Of a DNA stretch of 64,000 nt, positions 9,216 to 21,820 are shown piece by piece. This DNA is from Phalacrocorax aristotelis. Its lineage: Eukaryota; Chordata; Aves; Suliformes; Phalacrocoracidae. The notes under the pieces are model-generated. The model did no database searches, was not told the DNA's origin, and saw only the letters and a list, made by a program, of their open reading frames with translations. The position numbers were made by a program, and so were the translations under genes. Positions within the stretch are counted from its first letter, which is position 1. Every line of letters begins with the position of its first letter. The stretch spans positions 62,001 through 126,000 of the forward strand of contig NW_027441211.1 of NCBI RefSeq assembly GCF_949628215.1. The letters are read 5' to 3'.

Positions 9216-11993
9216 CGTTCCAGGGGAAATGGGATGCTCTACAAGACAAAGGCCTGTCCAAAGGGATGTGGTGGGCTCACATCTTTCTTGCGGGATTGGG
9301 AGGAGGGGATTCCCACTGACGTGACCTCCTGGAGTGGACTGTACTTCCCATGGGATATAGCCTTCCCAACGTCACCCACATGCCTTTGTCCTAAACACCA
9401 CACTTGTTGTGTCTCTAAAACAAAACCCCACGATGCTTTGCGTGGCTCAAGATGTCTGTGGTCTGTGAGAGATGCTCAGATAGTGGTATCCCTCCACTTC
9501 TGTGCCCAGACCATCTCTGCGTGACCCTCAGGCCCCTTTCTGAAGCAGTCAACACTGTTAGCAGAGCTGCACAGTCACTGCTTGGGAGTTTGCATGACTT
9601 GTTGCCCATGACACGGAAATGAGGGCATCGAGCAAGTCCCTTGCCCACCAGGAGAAGGAAGGAAGGAAGGAAGGAAGGGAGGAAAGAGAGAATCCCTCCA
9701 GGATGCAGCCCTTGTGTCCTCCTGCCTCTCTGCCTTCAACTGCAAGACCACCAGCGTCAGGGAGCAAAGGAACCTTGCTCGTTTGTGATGCTGGCATGCA
9801 GTTGGTGTGGAAAACTGCACGGGGGGGTGGTGGTTGCTCCTGCCACAGGGGATGTAGGAGAGGACAAGCTGCCAGTGCCTTCCTCCCTGGTGCTCCAGTC
9901 CTCCACAGGTGATGTTTTGCTCCATGCCTCCCCAGTCCTGCTTCAGGTAGGGTGAGGGCCACCTCCCGTGTTCTCCCATACGCTGAGGAAACACTTCCAG
10001 TGCCCTTGCCCACAGCTAAAGCCCTGTCTTCCCCGAAAGACAGCTGCTGTCAGCAAACCCCCTGTGCCCTGCTGTGCAGGCAGGCCCCCAGGGAAAGCAC
10101 TCTCCATCACCACGCATGAGCCGTGCTGGGCTGAGAGCAGAAGCGTGGTGGGGGGATAGGATCACACCAGGGAGGGAAGGCAGCATCTGCAGCACATGGT
10201 GAGAGAGCGCAGGGTGCGGCAGAGCACTGGAGCCTTTGGGCAGACGGTCGCCCTAGGCGCTGACCGTGGGAGGATCAAGGTCTGGTCGGAGACTCTACCT
10301 GTGGGTTTTCTGGGTCCGGGATGGGATTGAAAGGAGCCTTAGAAGAAAAGACAGATTTTGCACTTGTAGAATTAATGCAAGCATCCTTTCTTGAAGGAAC
10401 AAGTCCTTCCCAACACTGTTGAGATGGATGGAACTGGTGCCCTGTGTCCCAGGTGCGCGGGAGATTTCCTCTTTCCTCTTGCACATCACTGCCCTGACTG
10501 CAGTAACAACAGGCCCAACGGCCCTGATGAGCCTCACCTGGGCTCTCTCCCTCTTCCCTTTGACCCAGGGCTCTATTTAAGCTCTGTCCTGAGCCCTCAG
10601 GCTGTTCTTTGGCTTGGTGGCAGGAGCGTAAGCCTCCTGTTCTTTCGTGGCTCTGCTTATGCCTGACCGCGAGCCCCCTTGATGCAGACCTCAAGCTGCC
10701 CACTGATTTCCCAGGCTCTCCTTGAACCTGTCTGGTCATTATGGTTCTGGTCAGCAATCAGTGGGCTCTGTTGACGCAGGTTATGATCACTGGATGTGCT
10801 GCTGACCTGTGGGATGACTGCCCTGCTTGATGTCAGTCCTGCTTCTTCACCATGAACTTGATGGTTGAGCTGGACTCTGGGCTGCTCCCGTCTACTGCCT
10901 CTGGGTTTTCCTTGTTCAGGAGCTGTGCAGTGGGGCCATTGCTGGTGAGGCTGCTGCCCTCCTGGCCTTGTGATCATGCTCACCTCCTGGCTCCCATCCT
11001 GCAGGGAGCAGCTGGCTCTCCCTGAGCCCTGGCAGCATTTCTGTTTGGATGGACTTTTGCTGGCCTCACCAGGTTAACGCAGTGCACCTTCCAAGCTCTC
11101 GTCGTCATCTGAAATGAGGAGTTTGGCCTGTGCCTCTGTGATTAGAGAGTTGACCGCCTCTGGTGGAGACTTCCCCAGTCTAGCTGGGGAAGGAGTTTTG
11201 TCCACCGTTTGCAGTGAGGCCCTGGCTGGGGTGTCAGACAAGCGGAGCTGGTGCCCCAGGCTGGGCTGTCATTCCTCTCGGGGACATTCAGCTCCTCTTC
11301 TGCCCCAGGAAATGCAGTGCAGGGCATTGAATCCTTCCCTTGGCATGCACTGCTGGGGAGATCCTGACATCTCTCCAGACTCTCCTTGCTGGCAGTGCCA
11401 GCCCTCTCTTGCTTCTGGGGAGGGTTGCACGTTGCACGGAAACCTTGCTGAGGGTTTGGAACCGTGTGTGTTGAGCCAAAGCAGAAGTTGAGGCAAGGAC
11501 CATGGGGAGGAGGAAAGCAGTGGTATCTGGTGCCCAGCACGGGCTTTTGTTTGTGGAGGACAGCCCAGTTTATCAGGAGCGAGGCAGCAACGCTTGCCTG
11601 TGGAAGGGCCATGTCCTTCTTCCTGAACCATGCCTGTGCTGGTGACTGGGGACCTCCTGATGCCGCCGATGGAGGTGAGAGGGGGAGCAGCCAGGCTGCT
11701 TTCTCCTGAGAGGAATGCTGGGTATCACACCAGGGCTAAAGCCTGGGGCAGAGCTGACATGCTTGGAAAACTGGTGCCTTACACAGCCTGAGCTGGTTGC
11801 TAGGGAAAGCTGGGGATGGGGCTGGTCCTCACTCGGGAAGCTTGTTGGAAGCGTGGCATTTAATGATATGTTTGGAAGGAAATGAGGCCCCAAATGTTAG
11901 GACAAAACCTCAAAACAAGCCCCGGGAGGCTGCCGGAGCCTGACAACGTTAGCCATCTCCTTCTGTTTGACTTCACCTTTTCCTTCACTTCTG
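9216..11993. repeat. Class A spacer, copy 3
   Basis: 2778 bp, (AAGG)6 at 9655-9678. It shares with copy 2 a T at the site reading ATATGTTTGG near 11868, where copies 1, 4 and 5 read ATAGGTTTGG. No gene seen. Confidence 0.85.
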
Positions 11994-12018
11994 TGTCACT
12001 TCCCCGGAAATACGTTGG

Positions 12019-12286
12019 CCTCTAATACTGTCACTTGAAAGGAGGCTGTGTGGCTCAATGGGCATGTCATGAACAGGGAAATGAAAAGGCAGCGTTGCAG
12101 GGAACATAAGCAGTGTCTCCATTTCTTTAACTGTGATGCTTTGCATACAAGACAAGCTTGTTGTTAAAGACGTGACATGCGCAGAGGGTGCCTGTGGGCC
12201 CGGGGCGGTCTGGACCAGTATAAAAGCCAGTCCAGCTGTCGGAATCCTCATCGTCTTCTCTTGCCTTCTCCTCCTTGCTGAACAAG
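12019..12286 (+). promoter_or_regulatory. Promoter and non-coding exon 1 of gene 4
   Basis: TATAAAA 12219-12225, inferred start A12250, exon 1 12250-12286, donor GTGAGC, intron 12287-12606 (320 bp). The upstream block reads GGGCATGTC where genes 2 and 3 read GGGCGTGTC. Confidence 0.85.
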
Positions 12287-12627
12287 GTGAGCTGCAACCA
12301 CCTTTGCCTCACTCTCCTCTCTCTCTCTCGTACCGCAGATTGTTTTCTGACTTTGGTGTCGCTTTTGCCGAGAGCCTTGCTTCTTTGTGGTGTTCCCAAC
12401 TCTAGGCTCCATGCTACCACCATGGCAGGTGGGAGAAAGACTTGGGCTTTCTTTGCAGGGCCCCCTTCAGGACTGCTGCTCTTCAATCTTTCTGCCTCCT
12501 TTCCCAACGCTGTCCCTGCTCCCCAGAGCGTGCCTTTTCTCTTGCCGAGCACCCGGTCAGGCTGCACCTCACACGCTGACTGTGCTTTCCCTGCCCTCTC
12601 TCCCAGGTGCACCTCCGTCCCACGGCC

Positions 12628-12924
12628 ATGTCCTGCTACGATCTGTGCCGTCCCTGTGGGCCAACCCCGCTTGCCAACAGCTGCAACGAGCCCTGTGTCA
12701 GGCAGTGCCAGGACTCCCGGGTGGTGATCGAACCGTCTCCCGTGGTGGTGACCCTGCCCGGACCCATCCTCAGCTCCTTCCCCCAGAACACCATTGTGGG
12801 ATCCACCACCTCCGCTGCCGTTGGCAGCATCCTGAGCACTGAGGGAGTGCCCATCTCCTCCGGGGGCTTTAACATCTCCGGCCTTGGTGGCCGCTACTAC
12901 GGCAGAAGGTGCCTGCCCTGCTAA
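12628..12924 (+). CDS. Feather beta-keratin, gene 4 (98 aa)
   Basis: Intact feather keratin with Ile56 (ATT codon) and Thr71, a pairing found only here and in gene 5. Glu35 and Ile83 are as in the other class A genes. All eight cysteines are kept. The 3' UTR carries CATGCG and AATC markers, unlike gene 3 but like gene 5, so genes 4 and 5 form a sub-pair. Substitutions fall in the Ser/Gly segment after the filament core and are conservative. Confidence 0.97.
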   Translation: MSCYDLCRPCGPTPLANSCNEPCVRQCQDSRVVIEPSPVVVTLPGPILSSFPQNTIVGSTTSAAVGSILSTEGVPISSGGFNISGLGGRYYGRRCLPC

Positions 12925-13347
12925 AGGCGGGCCAGACGTCCAGTGAGTGCATCGACCGGGAAGCCCAAAGCCAGGTGCCGCACTGAGGACGGAGCTGCTG
13001 GCCAGGGTTTCCAGAGGGGCTGAGCACCCTCGTGCCCTCCTGCAAAGGAGGGATGGAAGCAAGGGGCCTTGCTGTGCTGCCTGGAAACATGGCCAACTGA
13101 TGTCGTCTTCTCCTCCTGCTTTCTTCTCCGCATCATGAGTCCCTGTTGCCTCCTGCTGTCCTGTGCCATGGGTTCATCCTGAAGCAAGCTGAGAGGGGCC
13201 CAGCTCACCACCCCCTGCCCGTGTGTGTGGGAGGAAGACGCGTGTCCCGTTGCTGTGAAGGGTTGCCTGACTGTCAGCTGCACCTGTAGCAGCCCGGACC
13301 GGGTCCCTTCCAGCATGCGCTGCTTTGTTTCACTCTTTAGACTAATC

Positions 13348-13353
13348 ATTAAA
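13348..13353 (+). promoter_or_regulatory. Polyadenylation signal of gene 4
   Basis: ATTAAA, AATC variant. Confidence 0.8.
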
Positions 13354-13417
13354 GTTTATGCTGCATTGTAGCTTGACGTCTCCTCGTGTTCCTTCCCTCG
13401 TGGGATGCCCAGCCAAG

Positions 13418-16195
13418 CGTTCCAGGGGAAATGGGATGCTCTACAAGACAAAGGCCTGTCCAAAGGGATGTGGTGGGCTCACATCTTTCTTGCGGGATTG
13501 GGAGGAGGGGATTCCCACTGACGTGACCTCCTGGAGTGGACTGTACTTCCCATGGGATATAGCCTTCCCAACGTCACCCACATGCCTTTGTCCTAAACAC
13601 CACACTTGTTGTGTCTCTAAAACAAAACCCCACGATGCTTTGCGTGGCTCAAGATGTCTGTGGTCTGTGAGAGATGCTCAGATAGTGGTATCCCTCCACT
13701 TCTGTGCCCAGACCATCTCTGCGTGACCCTCAGGCCCCTTTCTGAAGCAGTCAACACTGTTAGCAGAGCTGCACAGTCACTGCTTGGGAGTTTGCATGAC
13801 TTGTTGCCCATGACACGGAAATGAGGGCATCGAGCAAGTCCCTTGCCCACCAGGAGAAGGAAGGAAGGAAGGAAGGAAGGGAGGAAAGAGAGAATCCCTC
13901 CAGGATGCAGCCCTTGTGTCCTCCTGCCTCTCTGCCTTCAACTGCAAGACCACCAGCGTCAGGGAGCAAAGGAACCTTGCTCGTTTGTGATGCTGGCATG
14001 CAGTTGGTGTGGAAAACTGCACGGGGGGGTGGTGGTTGCTCCTGCCACAGGGGATGTAGGAGAGGACAAGCTGCCAGTGCCTTCCTCCCTGGTGCTCCAG
14101 TCCTCCACAGGTGACGTTTTGCTCCATGCCTCCCCAGTCCTGCTTCAGGTAGGGTGAGGGCCACCTCCCGTGTTCTCCCATACGCTGAGGAAACACTTCC
14201 AGTGCCCTTGCCCACAGCTAAAGCCCTGTCTTCCCCGAAAGACAGCTGCTGTCAGCAAACCCCCTGTGCCCTGCTGTGCAGGCAGGCCCCCAGGGAAAGC
14301 ACTCTTCATCACCACGCATGAGCCGTGCTGGGCTGAGAGCAGAAGCGTGGTGGGGGGATAGGATCACACCAGGGAGGGAAGGCAGCATCTGCAGCACATG
14401 GTGAGAGAGCGCAGGGTGCGGCAGAGCACTGGAGCCTTTGGGCAGACGGTCGCCCTAGGCGCTGACCGTGGGAGGATCAAGGTCTGGTCGGAGACTCTAC
14501 CTGTGGGTTTTCTGGGTCCGGGATGGGATTGAAAGGAGCCTTAGAAGAAAAGACAGATTTTGCACTTGTAGAATTAATGCAAGCATCCTTTCTTGAAGGG
14601 ACAAGTCCTTCCCAACACTGTTGAGATGGATGGAACTGGTGCCCTGTGTCCCAGGTGCGCGGGAGATTTCCTCTTTCCTCTTGCACATCACTGCCCTGAC
14701 TGCAGTAACAACAGGCCCAACGGCCCTGATGAGCCTCACCTGGGCTCTCTCCCTCTTCCCTTTGACCCAGGGCTCTATTTAAGCTCTGTCCTGAGCCCTC
14801 AGGCTGTTCTTTGGCTTGGTGGCAGGAGCGTAAGCCTCCTGTTCTTTCGTGGCTCTGCTTATGCCTGACCGCGAGCCCCCTTGATGCAGACCTCAAGCTG
14901 CCCACTGATTTCCCAGGCTCTCCTTGAACCTGTCTGGTCATTATGGTTCTGGTCAGCAATCAGTGGGCTCTGTTGACGCAGGTTATGATCACTGGATGTG
15001 CTGCTGACCTGTGGGATGACTGCCCTGCTTGATGTCAGTCCTGCTTCTTCACCATGAACTTGATGGTTGAGCTGGACTCTGGGCTGCTCCCGTCTACTGC
15101 CTCTGGGTTTTCCTTGTTCAGGAGCTGTGCAGTGGGGCCATTGCTGGTGAGGCTGCTGCCCTCCTGGCCTTGTGATCATGCTCACCTCCTGGCTCCCATC
15201 CTGCAGGGAGCAGCTGGCTCTCCCTGAGCCCTGGCAGCATTTCTGTTTGGATGGACTTTTGCTGGCCTCACCAGGTTAACGCAGTGCACCTTCCAAGCTC
15301 TCGTCGTCATCTGAAATGAGGAGTTTGGCCTGTGCCTCTGTGATTAGAGAGTTGACCGCCTCTGGTGGAGACTTCCCCAGTCTAGCTGGGGAAGGAGTTT
15401 TGTCCACCGTTTGCAGTGAGGCCCTGGCTGGGGTGTCAGACAAGCGGAGCTGGTGCCCCAGGCTGGGCTGTCATTCCTCTCGGGGACATTCAGCTCCTCT
15501 TCTGCCCCAGGAAATGCAGTGCAGGGCATTGAATCCTTCCCTTGGCATGCACTGCTGGGGAGATCCTGACATCTCTCCAGACTCTCCTTGCTGGCAGTGC
15601 CAGCCCTCTCTTGCTTCTGGGGAGGGTTGCACGTTGCACGGAAACCTTGCTGAGGGTTTGGAACCGTGTGTGTTGAGCCAAAGCAGAAGTTGAGGCAAGG
15701 ACCATGGGGAGGAGGAAAGCAGTGGTATCTGGTGCCCAGCACGGGCTTTTGTTTGTGGAGGACAGCCCAGTTTATCAGGAGTGAGGCAGCAACGCTTGCC
15801 TGTGGAAGGGCCATGTCCTTCTTCCTGAACCATGCCTGTGCTGGTGACTGGGGACCTCCTGATGCCGCCGATGGAGGTGAGAGGGGGAGCAGCCAGGCTG
15901 CTTTCTCCTGAGAGGAATGCTGGGTATCACACCAGGGCTAAAGCCTGGGGCAGAGCTGACATGCTTGGAAAACTGGTGCCTTACACAGCCTGAGCTGGTT
16001 GCTAGGGAAAGCTGGGGATGGGGCTGGTCCTCACTCGGGAAGCTTGTTGGAAGCCTGGCATTTAATGATAGGTTTGGAAGGAAATGAGGCCCCAAATGTT
16101 AGGACAAAACCTCAAAACAAGCCCCGGGAGGCTGCCGGAGCCTGACAACGTTAGCCATCTCCTTCTGTTTGACTTCACCTTTTCCTTCACTTCTG
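13418..16195. repeat. Class A spacer, copy 4
   Basis: 2778 bp, (AAGG)6 at 13857-13880. The ACGTTTTGC change near 14114 is shared with copy 5 only. No gene seen. Confidence 0.85.
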
Positions 16196-16220
16196 TGTCA
16201 CTTCCCCGGAAATACGTTGG

Positions 16221-16488
16221 CCTCTAATACTGTCACTTGAAAGGAGGCTGTGTGGCTCAATGGGCATGTCATGAACAGGGAAATGAAAAGGCAGCGTTGC
16301 AGGGAACATAAGCAGTGTCTCCATTTCTTTAACTGTGATGCTTTGCATACAAGACAAGCTTGTTGTTAAAGACGTGACATGCGCAGAGGGTGCCTGTGAG
16401 CCCGGGGCGGTCTGGACCAGTATAAAAGCCAGTCCAGCTGTCGGAATCCTCATCGTCTTCTCTTGCCTTCTCCTCCTTGCTGAACAAG
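16221..16488 (+). promoter_or_regulatory. Promoter and non-coding exon 1 of gene 5
   Basis: TATAAAA 16421-16427, inferred start A16452, exon 1 16452-16488, donor GTGAGC, intron 16489-16808 (320 bp). The GC-rich stretch before the TATA box reads GTGAGCCCGGGG, where genes 2-4 read GTGGGCCCGGGG; gene 6 shares this change. Confidence 0.85.
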
Positions 16489-16829
16489 GTGAGCTGCAAC
16501 CACCTTTGCCTCACTCTCCTCTCTCTCTCTCGTACCGCAGATTGTTTTCTGACTTTGGTGTCGCTTTTGCCGAGAGCCTTGCTTCTTTGTGGTGTTCCCA
16601 ACTCTAGGCTCCATGCTACCACCATGGCAGGTGGGAGAAAGTCTTGGGCTTTCTTTGCAGGGCCCCCTTCAGGACTGCTGCTCTTCAATCTTTCTGCCTC
16701 CTTTCCCAACGCTGTCCCTGCTCCCCAGAGCGTGCCTTTTCTCTTGCCGAGCACCCGGTCAGGCTGCACCTCACACGCTGACTGTGCTTTCCCTGCCCTC
16801 TCTCCCAGGTGCACCTCCGTCCCACGGCC

Positions 16830-17126
16830 ATGTCCTGCTACGATCTGTGCCGTCCCTGTGGGCCAACCCCGCTTGCCAACAGCTGCAACGAGCCCTGTGT
16901 CAGGCAGTGCCAGGACTCCCGGGTGGTGATCGAACCGTCTCCCGTGGTGGTGACCCTGCCCGGACCCATCCTCAGCTCCTTCCCCCAGAACACCATTGTG
17001 GGATCCACCACCTCCGCTGCCGTTGGCAGCATCCTGAGCACTGAGGGAGTGCCCATCTCCTCCGGGGGCTTTAACATCTCCGGCCTTGGTGGCCGCTACT
17101 ACGGCAGAAGGTGCCTGCCCTGCTAA
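16830..17126 (+). CDS. Feather beta-keratin, gene 5 (98 aa)
   Basis: Protein identical to gene 4 (Glu35, Ile56, Thr71, Ile83), with the same CATGCG and AATC 3' UTR markers. The promoter, however, carries the GTGAGCCC change shared with gene 6, so its two ends have different closest relatives, as expected if conversion tracts are shorter than the unit. Coding frame intact, all cysteines present. Confidence 0.97.
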   Translation: MSCYDLCRPCGPTPLANSCNEPCVRQCQDSRVVIEPSPVVVTLPGPILSSFPQNTIVGSTTSAAVGSILSTEGVPISSGGFNISGLGGRYYGRRCLPC

Positions 17127-17549
17127 AGGCGGGCCAGACGTCCAGTGAGTGCATCGACCGGGAAGCCCAAAGCCAGGTGCCGCACTGAGGACGGAGCTGC
17201 TGGCCAGGGTTTCCAGAGGGGCTGAGCACCCTCGTGCCCTCCTGCAAAGGAGGGATGGAAGCAAGGGGCCTTGCTGTGCTGCCTGGAAACATGGCCAACT
17301 GATGTCGTCTTCTCCTCCTGCTTTCTTCTCCGCATCATGAGTCCCTGTTGCCTCCTGCTGTCCTGTGCCATGGGTTCATCCTGAAGCAAGCTGAGAGGGG
17401 CCCAGCTCACCACCCCCTGCCCGTGTGTGTGGGAGGAAGACGCGTGTCCCGTTGCTGTGAAGGGTTGCCTGACTGTCAGCTGCACCTGTAGCAGCCCGGA
17501 CCGGGTCCCTTCCAGCATGCGCTGCTTTGTTTCACTCTTTAGACTAATC

Positions 17550-17555
17550 ATTAAA
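17550..17555 (+). promoter_or_regulatory. Polyadenylation signal of gene 5
   Basis: ATTAAA, AATC variant. Confidence 0.8.
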
Positions 17556-17619
17556 GTTTATGCTGCATTGTAGCTTGACGTCTCCTCGTGTTCCTTCCCT
17601 CGTGGGATGCCCAGCCAAG

Positions 17620-20397
17620 CGTTCCAGGGGAAATGGGATGCTCTACAAGACAAAGGCCTGTCCAAAGGGATGTGGTGGGCTCACATCTTTCTTGCGGGAT
17701 TGGGAGGAGGGGATTCCCACTGACGTGACCTCCTGGAGTGGACTGTACTTCCCATGGGATATAGCCTTCCCAACGTCACCCACATGCCTTTGTCCTAAAC
17801 ACCACACTTGTTGTGTCTCTAAAACAAAACCCCATGATGCTTTGCGTGGCTCAAGATGTCTGTGGTCTGTGAGAGATGCTCAGATAGTGGTATCCCTCCA
17901 CTTCTGTGCCCAGACCATCTCTGCGTGACCCTCAGGCCCCTTTCTGAAGCAGTCAACACTGTTAGCAGAGCTGCACAGTCACTGCTTGGGAGTTTGCATG
18001 ACTTGTTGCCCATGACACAGAAATGAGGGCATCGAGCAAGTCCCTTGCCCACCAGGAGAAGGAAGGAAGGAAGGAAGGAAGGGAGGAAAGAGAGAATCCC
18101 TCCAGGATGCAGCCCTTGTGTCCTCCTGCCTCTCTGCCTTCAACTGCAAGACCACCAGCGTCAGGGAGCAAAGGAACCTTGCTCGTTTGTGATGCTGGCA
18201 TGCAGTTGGTGTGGAAAACTGCACGGGGGGGTGGTGGTTGCTCCTGCCACAGGGGATGTAGGAGAGGACAAGCTGCCAGTGCCTTCCTCCCTGGTGCTCC
18301 AGTCCTCCACAGGTGACGTTTTGCTCCATGCCTCCCCAGTCCTGCTTCAGGTAGGGTGAGGGCCACCTCCCGTGTTCTCCCATACGCTGAGGAAACACTT
18401 CCAGTGCCCTTGCCCACAGCTAAAGCCCTGTCTTCCCCGAAAGACAGCTGCTGTCAGCAAACCCCCTGTGCCCTGCTGTGCAGGCAGGCCCCCAGGGAAA
18501 GCACTCTCCATCACCACGCATGAGCCGTGCTGGGCTGAGAGCAGAAGCGTGGTGGGGGGATAGGATCACACCAGGGAGGGAAGGCAGCATCTGCAGCACA
18601 TGGTGAGAGAGCGCAGGGTGCGGCAGAGCACTGGAGCCTTTGGGCAGACGGTCGCCCTAGGCGCTGACCGTGGGAGGATCAAGGTCTGGTCGGAGACTCT
18701 ACCTGTGGGTTTTCTGGGTCCGGGATGGGATTGAAAGGAGCCTTAGAAGAAAAGACAGATTTTGCACTTGTAGAATTAATGCAAGCATCCTTTCTTGAAG
18801 GAACAAGTCCTTCCCAACACTGTTGAGATGGATGGAACTGGTGCCCTGTGTCCCAGGTGCACGGGAGATTTCCTCTTTCCTCTTGCACATCACTGCCCTG
18901 ACTGCAGTAACAACAGGCCCAACGGCCCTGATGAGCCTCACCTGGGCTCTCTCCCGCTTCCCTTTGACCCAGGGCTCTATTTAAGCTCTGTCCTGAGCCC
19001 TCAGGCTGTTCTTTGGCTTGGTGGCAGGAGCGTAAGCCTCCTGTTCTTTCGTGGCTCTGCTTATGCCTGACCGCGAGCCCCCTTGATGCAGACCTCAAGC
19101 TGCCCACTGATTTCCCAGGCTCTCCTTGAACCTGTCTGGTCATTATGGTTCTGGTCAGCAATCAGTGGGCTCTGTTGACGCAGGTTATGATCACTGGATG
19201 TGCTGCTGACCTGTGGGATGACTGCCCTGCTTGATGTCAGTCCTGCTTCTTCACCATGAACTTGATGGTTGAGCTGGACTCTGGGCTGCTCCCGTCTACT
19301 GCCTCTGGGTTTTCCTTGTTCAGGAGCTGTGCAGTGGGGCCATTGCTGGTGAGGCTGCTGCCCTCCTGGCCTTGTGATCATGCTCACCTCCTGGCTCCCA
19401 TCCTGCAGGGAGCAGCTGGCTCTCCCTGAGCCCTGGCAGCATTTCTGTTTGGATGGACTTTTGCTGGCCTCACCAGGTTAACGCAGTGCACCTTCCAAGC
19501 TCTCGTCGTCATCTGAAATGAGGAGTTTGGCCTGTGCCTCTGTGATTAGAGAGTTGACCGCCTCTGGTGGAGACTTCCCCAGTCTAGCTGGGGAAGGAGT
19601 TTTGTCCACCGTTTGCAGTGAGGCCCTGGCTGGGGTGTCAGACAAGCGGAGCTGGTGCCCCAGGCTGGGCTGTCATTCCTCTCGGGGACATTCAGCTCCT
19701 CTTCTGCCCCAGGAAATGCAGTGCAGGGCATTGAATCCTTCCCTTGGCATGCACTGCTGGGGAGATCCTGACATCTCTCCAGACTCTCCTTGCTGGCAGT
19801 GCCAGCCCTCTCTTGCTTCTGGGGAGGGTTGCACGTTGCACGGAAACCTTGCTGAGGGTTTGGAACCGTGTGTGTTGAGCCAAAGCAGAAGTTGAGGCAA
19901 GGACCATGGGGAGGAGGAAAGCAGTGGTATCTGGTGCCCAGCACGGGCTTTTGTTTGTGGAGGACAGCCCAGTTTATCAGGAGCGAGGCAGCAACGCTTG
20001 CCTGTGGAAGGGCCATGTCCTTCTTCCTGAACCATGCCTGTGCTGGTGACTGGGGACCTCCTGATGCCGCCGATGGAGGTGAGAGGGGGAGCAGCCAGGC
20101 TGCTTTCTCCTGAGAGGAATGCTGGGTATCACACCAGGGCTAAAGCCTGGGGCAGAGCTGACATGCTTGGAAAACTGGTGCCTTACACAGCCTGAGCTGG
20201 TTGCTAGGGAAAGCTGGGGATGGGGCTGGTCCTCACTCGGGAAGCTTGTTGGAAGCCTGGCATTTAATGATAGGTTTGGAAGGAAATGAGGCCCCAAATG
20301 TTAGGACAAAACCTCAAAACAAGCCCCGGGAGGCTGCCGGAGCCTGACAACGTTAGCCATCTCCTTCTGTTTGACTTCACCTTTTCCTTCACTTCTG
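17620..20397. repeat. Class A spacer, copy 5
   Basis: 2778 bp, (AAGG)6 at 18059-18082. Last full class A spacer. The TCCCGCTTCC variant near 18953 is shared only with the truncated copy after gene 12 (near 41142), which points to this copy's lineage as the source of that fragment. No gene seen. Confidence 0.85.
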
Positions 20398-20422
20398 TGT
20401 CACTTCCCCGGAAATACGTTGG

Positions 20423-20690
20423 CCTCTAATACTGTCACTTGAAAGGAGGCTGTGTGGCTCGACGGGTGTGCCGTGAACAGGGAAATGAAAAGGCAGCGTT
20501 GCAGGGAACATAAGCAGTGTCTCCATTTCTTTAATTGTGATGCTTTGCATACAAGACAAGCTTGTTGTTAAAGACGTGACATGCGCAGAGGGTGCCTGTG
20601 AGCCCGGGGCGGTCTGGACCAGTATAAAAGCCAGTCCAGCTGTCGGAATCCTCATCGTCTTCTCTTGCCTTCTCCTCCTTGCTGAACAAG
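20423..20690 (+). promoter_or_regulatory. Promoter and non-coding exon 1 of gene 6
   Basis: TATAAAA 20623-20629, inferred start A20654, exon 1 20654-20690, donor GTGAGC, intron 20691-21009 (319 bp, with the same 1-bp deletion as gene 2). The upstream block has a private cluster of changes at about 20460-20472 (CTCGACGGGTGTGCCGTG). Confidence 0.85.
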
Positions 20691-21030
20691 GTGAGCTGCA
20701 ACCACCTTTGCCTCACTCTCCTCTCTCTCTCTCGTACCGCAGATTGTTTTCTGACTTTGGTGTCGCTTTTGCCGAGACCTTGCTTCTTTGTGGTGTTCCC
20801 AACTCTAGGCTCCATGCTACCACCATGGCAGGTGGGAGAAAGTCTTGGGCTTTCTTTGCAGGGCCCCCTTCAGGACTGCTGCTCTTCAATCTTTCTGCCT
20901 CCTTTCCCAACGCTGTCCCTGCTCCCCAGAGCGTGCCTTTTCTCTTGCCGAGCACCCGGTCAGGCTGCACCTCACACGCTGACTGTGCTTTCCCTGCCCT
21001 CTCTCCCAGGTGCACCTCCGTCCCACGGCC

Positions 21031-21327
21031 ATGTCCTGCTACGATCTGTGCCGTCCCTGTGGGCCAACCCCGCTTGCCAACAGCTGCAACGAGCCCTGTG
21101 TCAGGCAGTGCCAGGACTCCCGGGTGGTGATCGAACCGTCTCCCGTGGTGGTGACCCTGCCCGGACCCATCCTCAGCTCCTTCCCCCAGAACACCGTTGT
21201 GGGATCCACCACCTCCGCTGCCGTTGGCAGCATCCTGAGTGCTGAGGGAGTGCCCATCTCCTCCGGGGGCTTTAACATCTCCGGCCTTGGTGGCCGCTAC
21301 TACGGCAGAAGGTGCCTGCCCTGCTAA
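21031..21327 (+). CDS. Feather beta-keratin, gene 6 (98 aa), array-junction gene
   Basis: Protein identical to genes 2, 3 and 13 (Glu35, Val56, Ala71, Ile83). Its 5' side (promoter, intron, preceding spacer) is class A and its 3' flank becomes class B at 21821, so it sits at the junction of the two arrays. Ser70 uses AGT, as in genes 7-11, while genes 1-5 use AGC. The 3' UTR has the rare CCGGACG marker shared with genes 1, 12 and 13. The hybrid make-up suggests a crossover between two unit types inside or just after the gene. Confidence 0.97.
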   Translation: MSCYDLCRPCGPTPLANSCNEPCVRQCQDSRVVIEPSPVVVTLPGPILSSFPQNTVVGSTTSAAVGSILSAEGVPISSGGFNISGLGGRYYGRRCLPC

Positions 21328-21750
21328 AGGCGGGCCGGACGTCCAGTGAGTGCATCGACCGGGAAGCCCAAAGCCAGGTGCCGCACTGAGGACGGAGCTG
21401 CTGGCCAGGGTTTCCAGAGGGGCTGAGCACCCTCGTGCCCTCCTGCAAAGGAGGGATGGAAGCAAGGGGCCTTGCTGTGCTGCCTGGAAACATGGCCAAC
21501 TGATGTCGTCTTCTCCTCCTGCTTTCTTCTCCGCATCATGAGTCCCTGTTGCCTCCTGCTGTCCTGTGCCATGGGTTCATCCTGAAGCAAGCTGAGAGGG
21601 GCCCAGCTCACCACCCCCTGCCCGTGTGTGTGGGAGGAAGACGCGTGTCCCGTTGCTGTGAAGGGTTGCCTGACTGTCAGCTGCACCTGTAGCAGCCCGG
21701 ACCGGGTCCCTTCCAGCACGCGCTGCTTTGTTTCACTCTTTAGACTAATC

Positions 21751-21756
21751 ATTAAA
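21751..21756 (+). promoter_or_regulatory. Polyadenylation signal of gene 6
   Basis: ATTAAA, AATC variant. Class A and B flanks stay identical for about 65 nt beyond it, then part at 21821. Confidence 0.8.
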
Positions 21757-21820
21757 GTTTATGCTGCATTGTAGCTTGACGTCTCCTCGTGTTCCTTCCC
21801 TCGTGGGATGCCCAGCCAAG

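Larger units (their letters stand above)
11..21820 (+). repeat. Tandem array of 4.2-kb feather-keratin units (class A spacers)
   Basis: Successive ATGs at 11, 4224, 8426, 12628, 16830 and 21031 give periods of 4213, 4202, 4202, 4202 and 4201 bp. Differences are explained exactly by three extra AAGG copies in the first spacer (+12 bp) and a 1-bp deletion in the introns of genes 2 and 6. Units differ by scattered single bases only, so the duplications or homogenisation are recent. Period A ends at 21820, where the flank of gene 6 switches to a different spacer. Confidence 0.97.
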
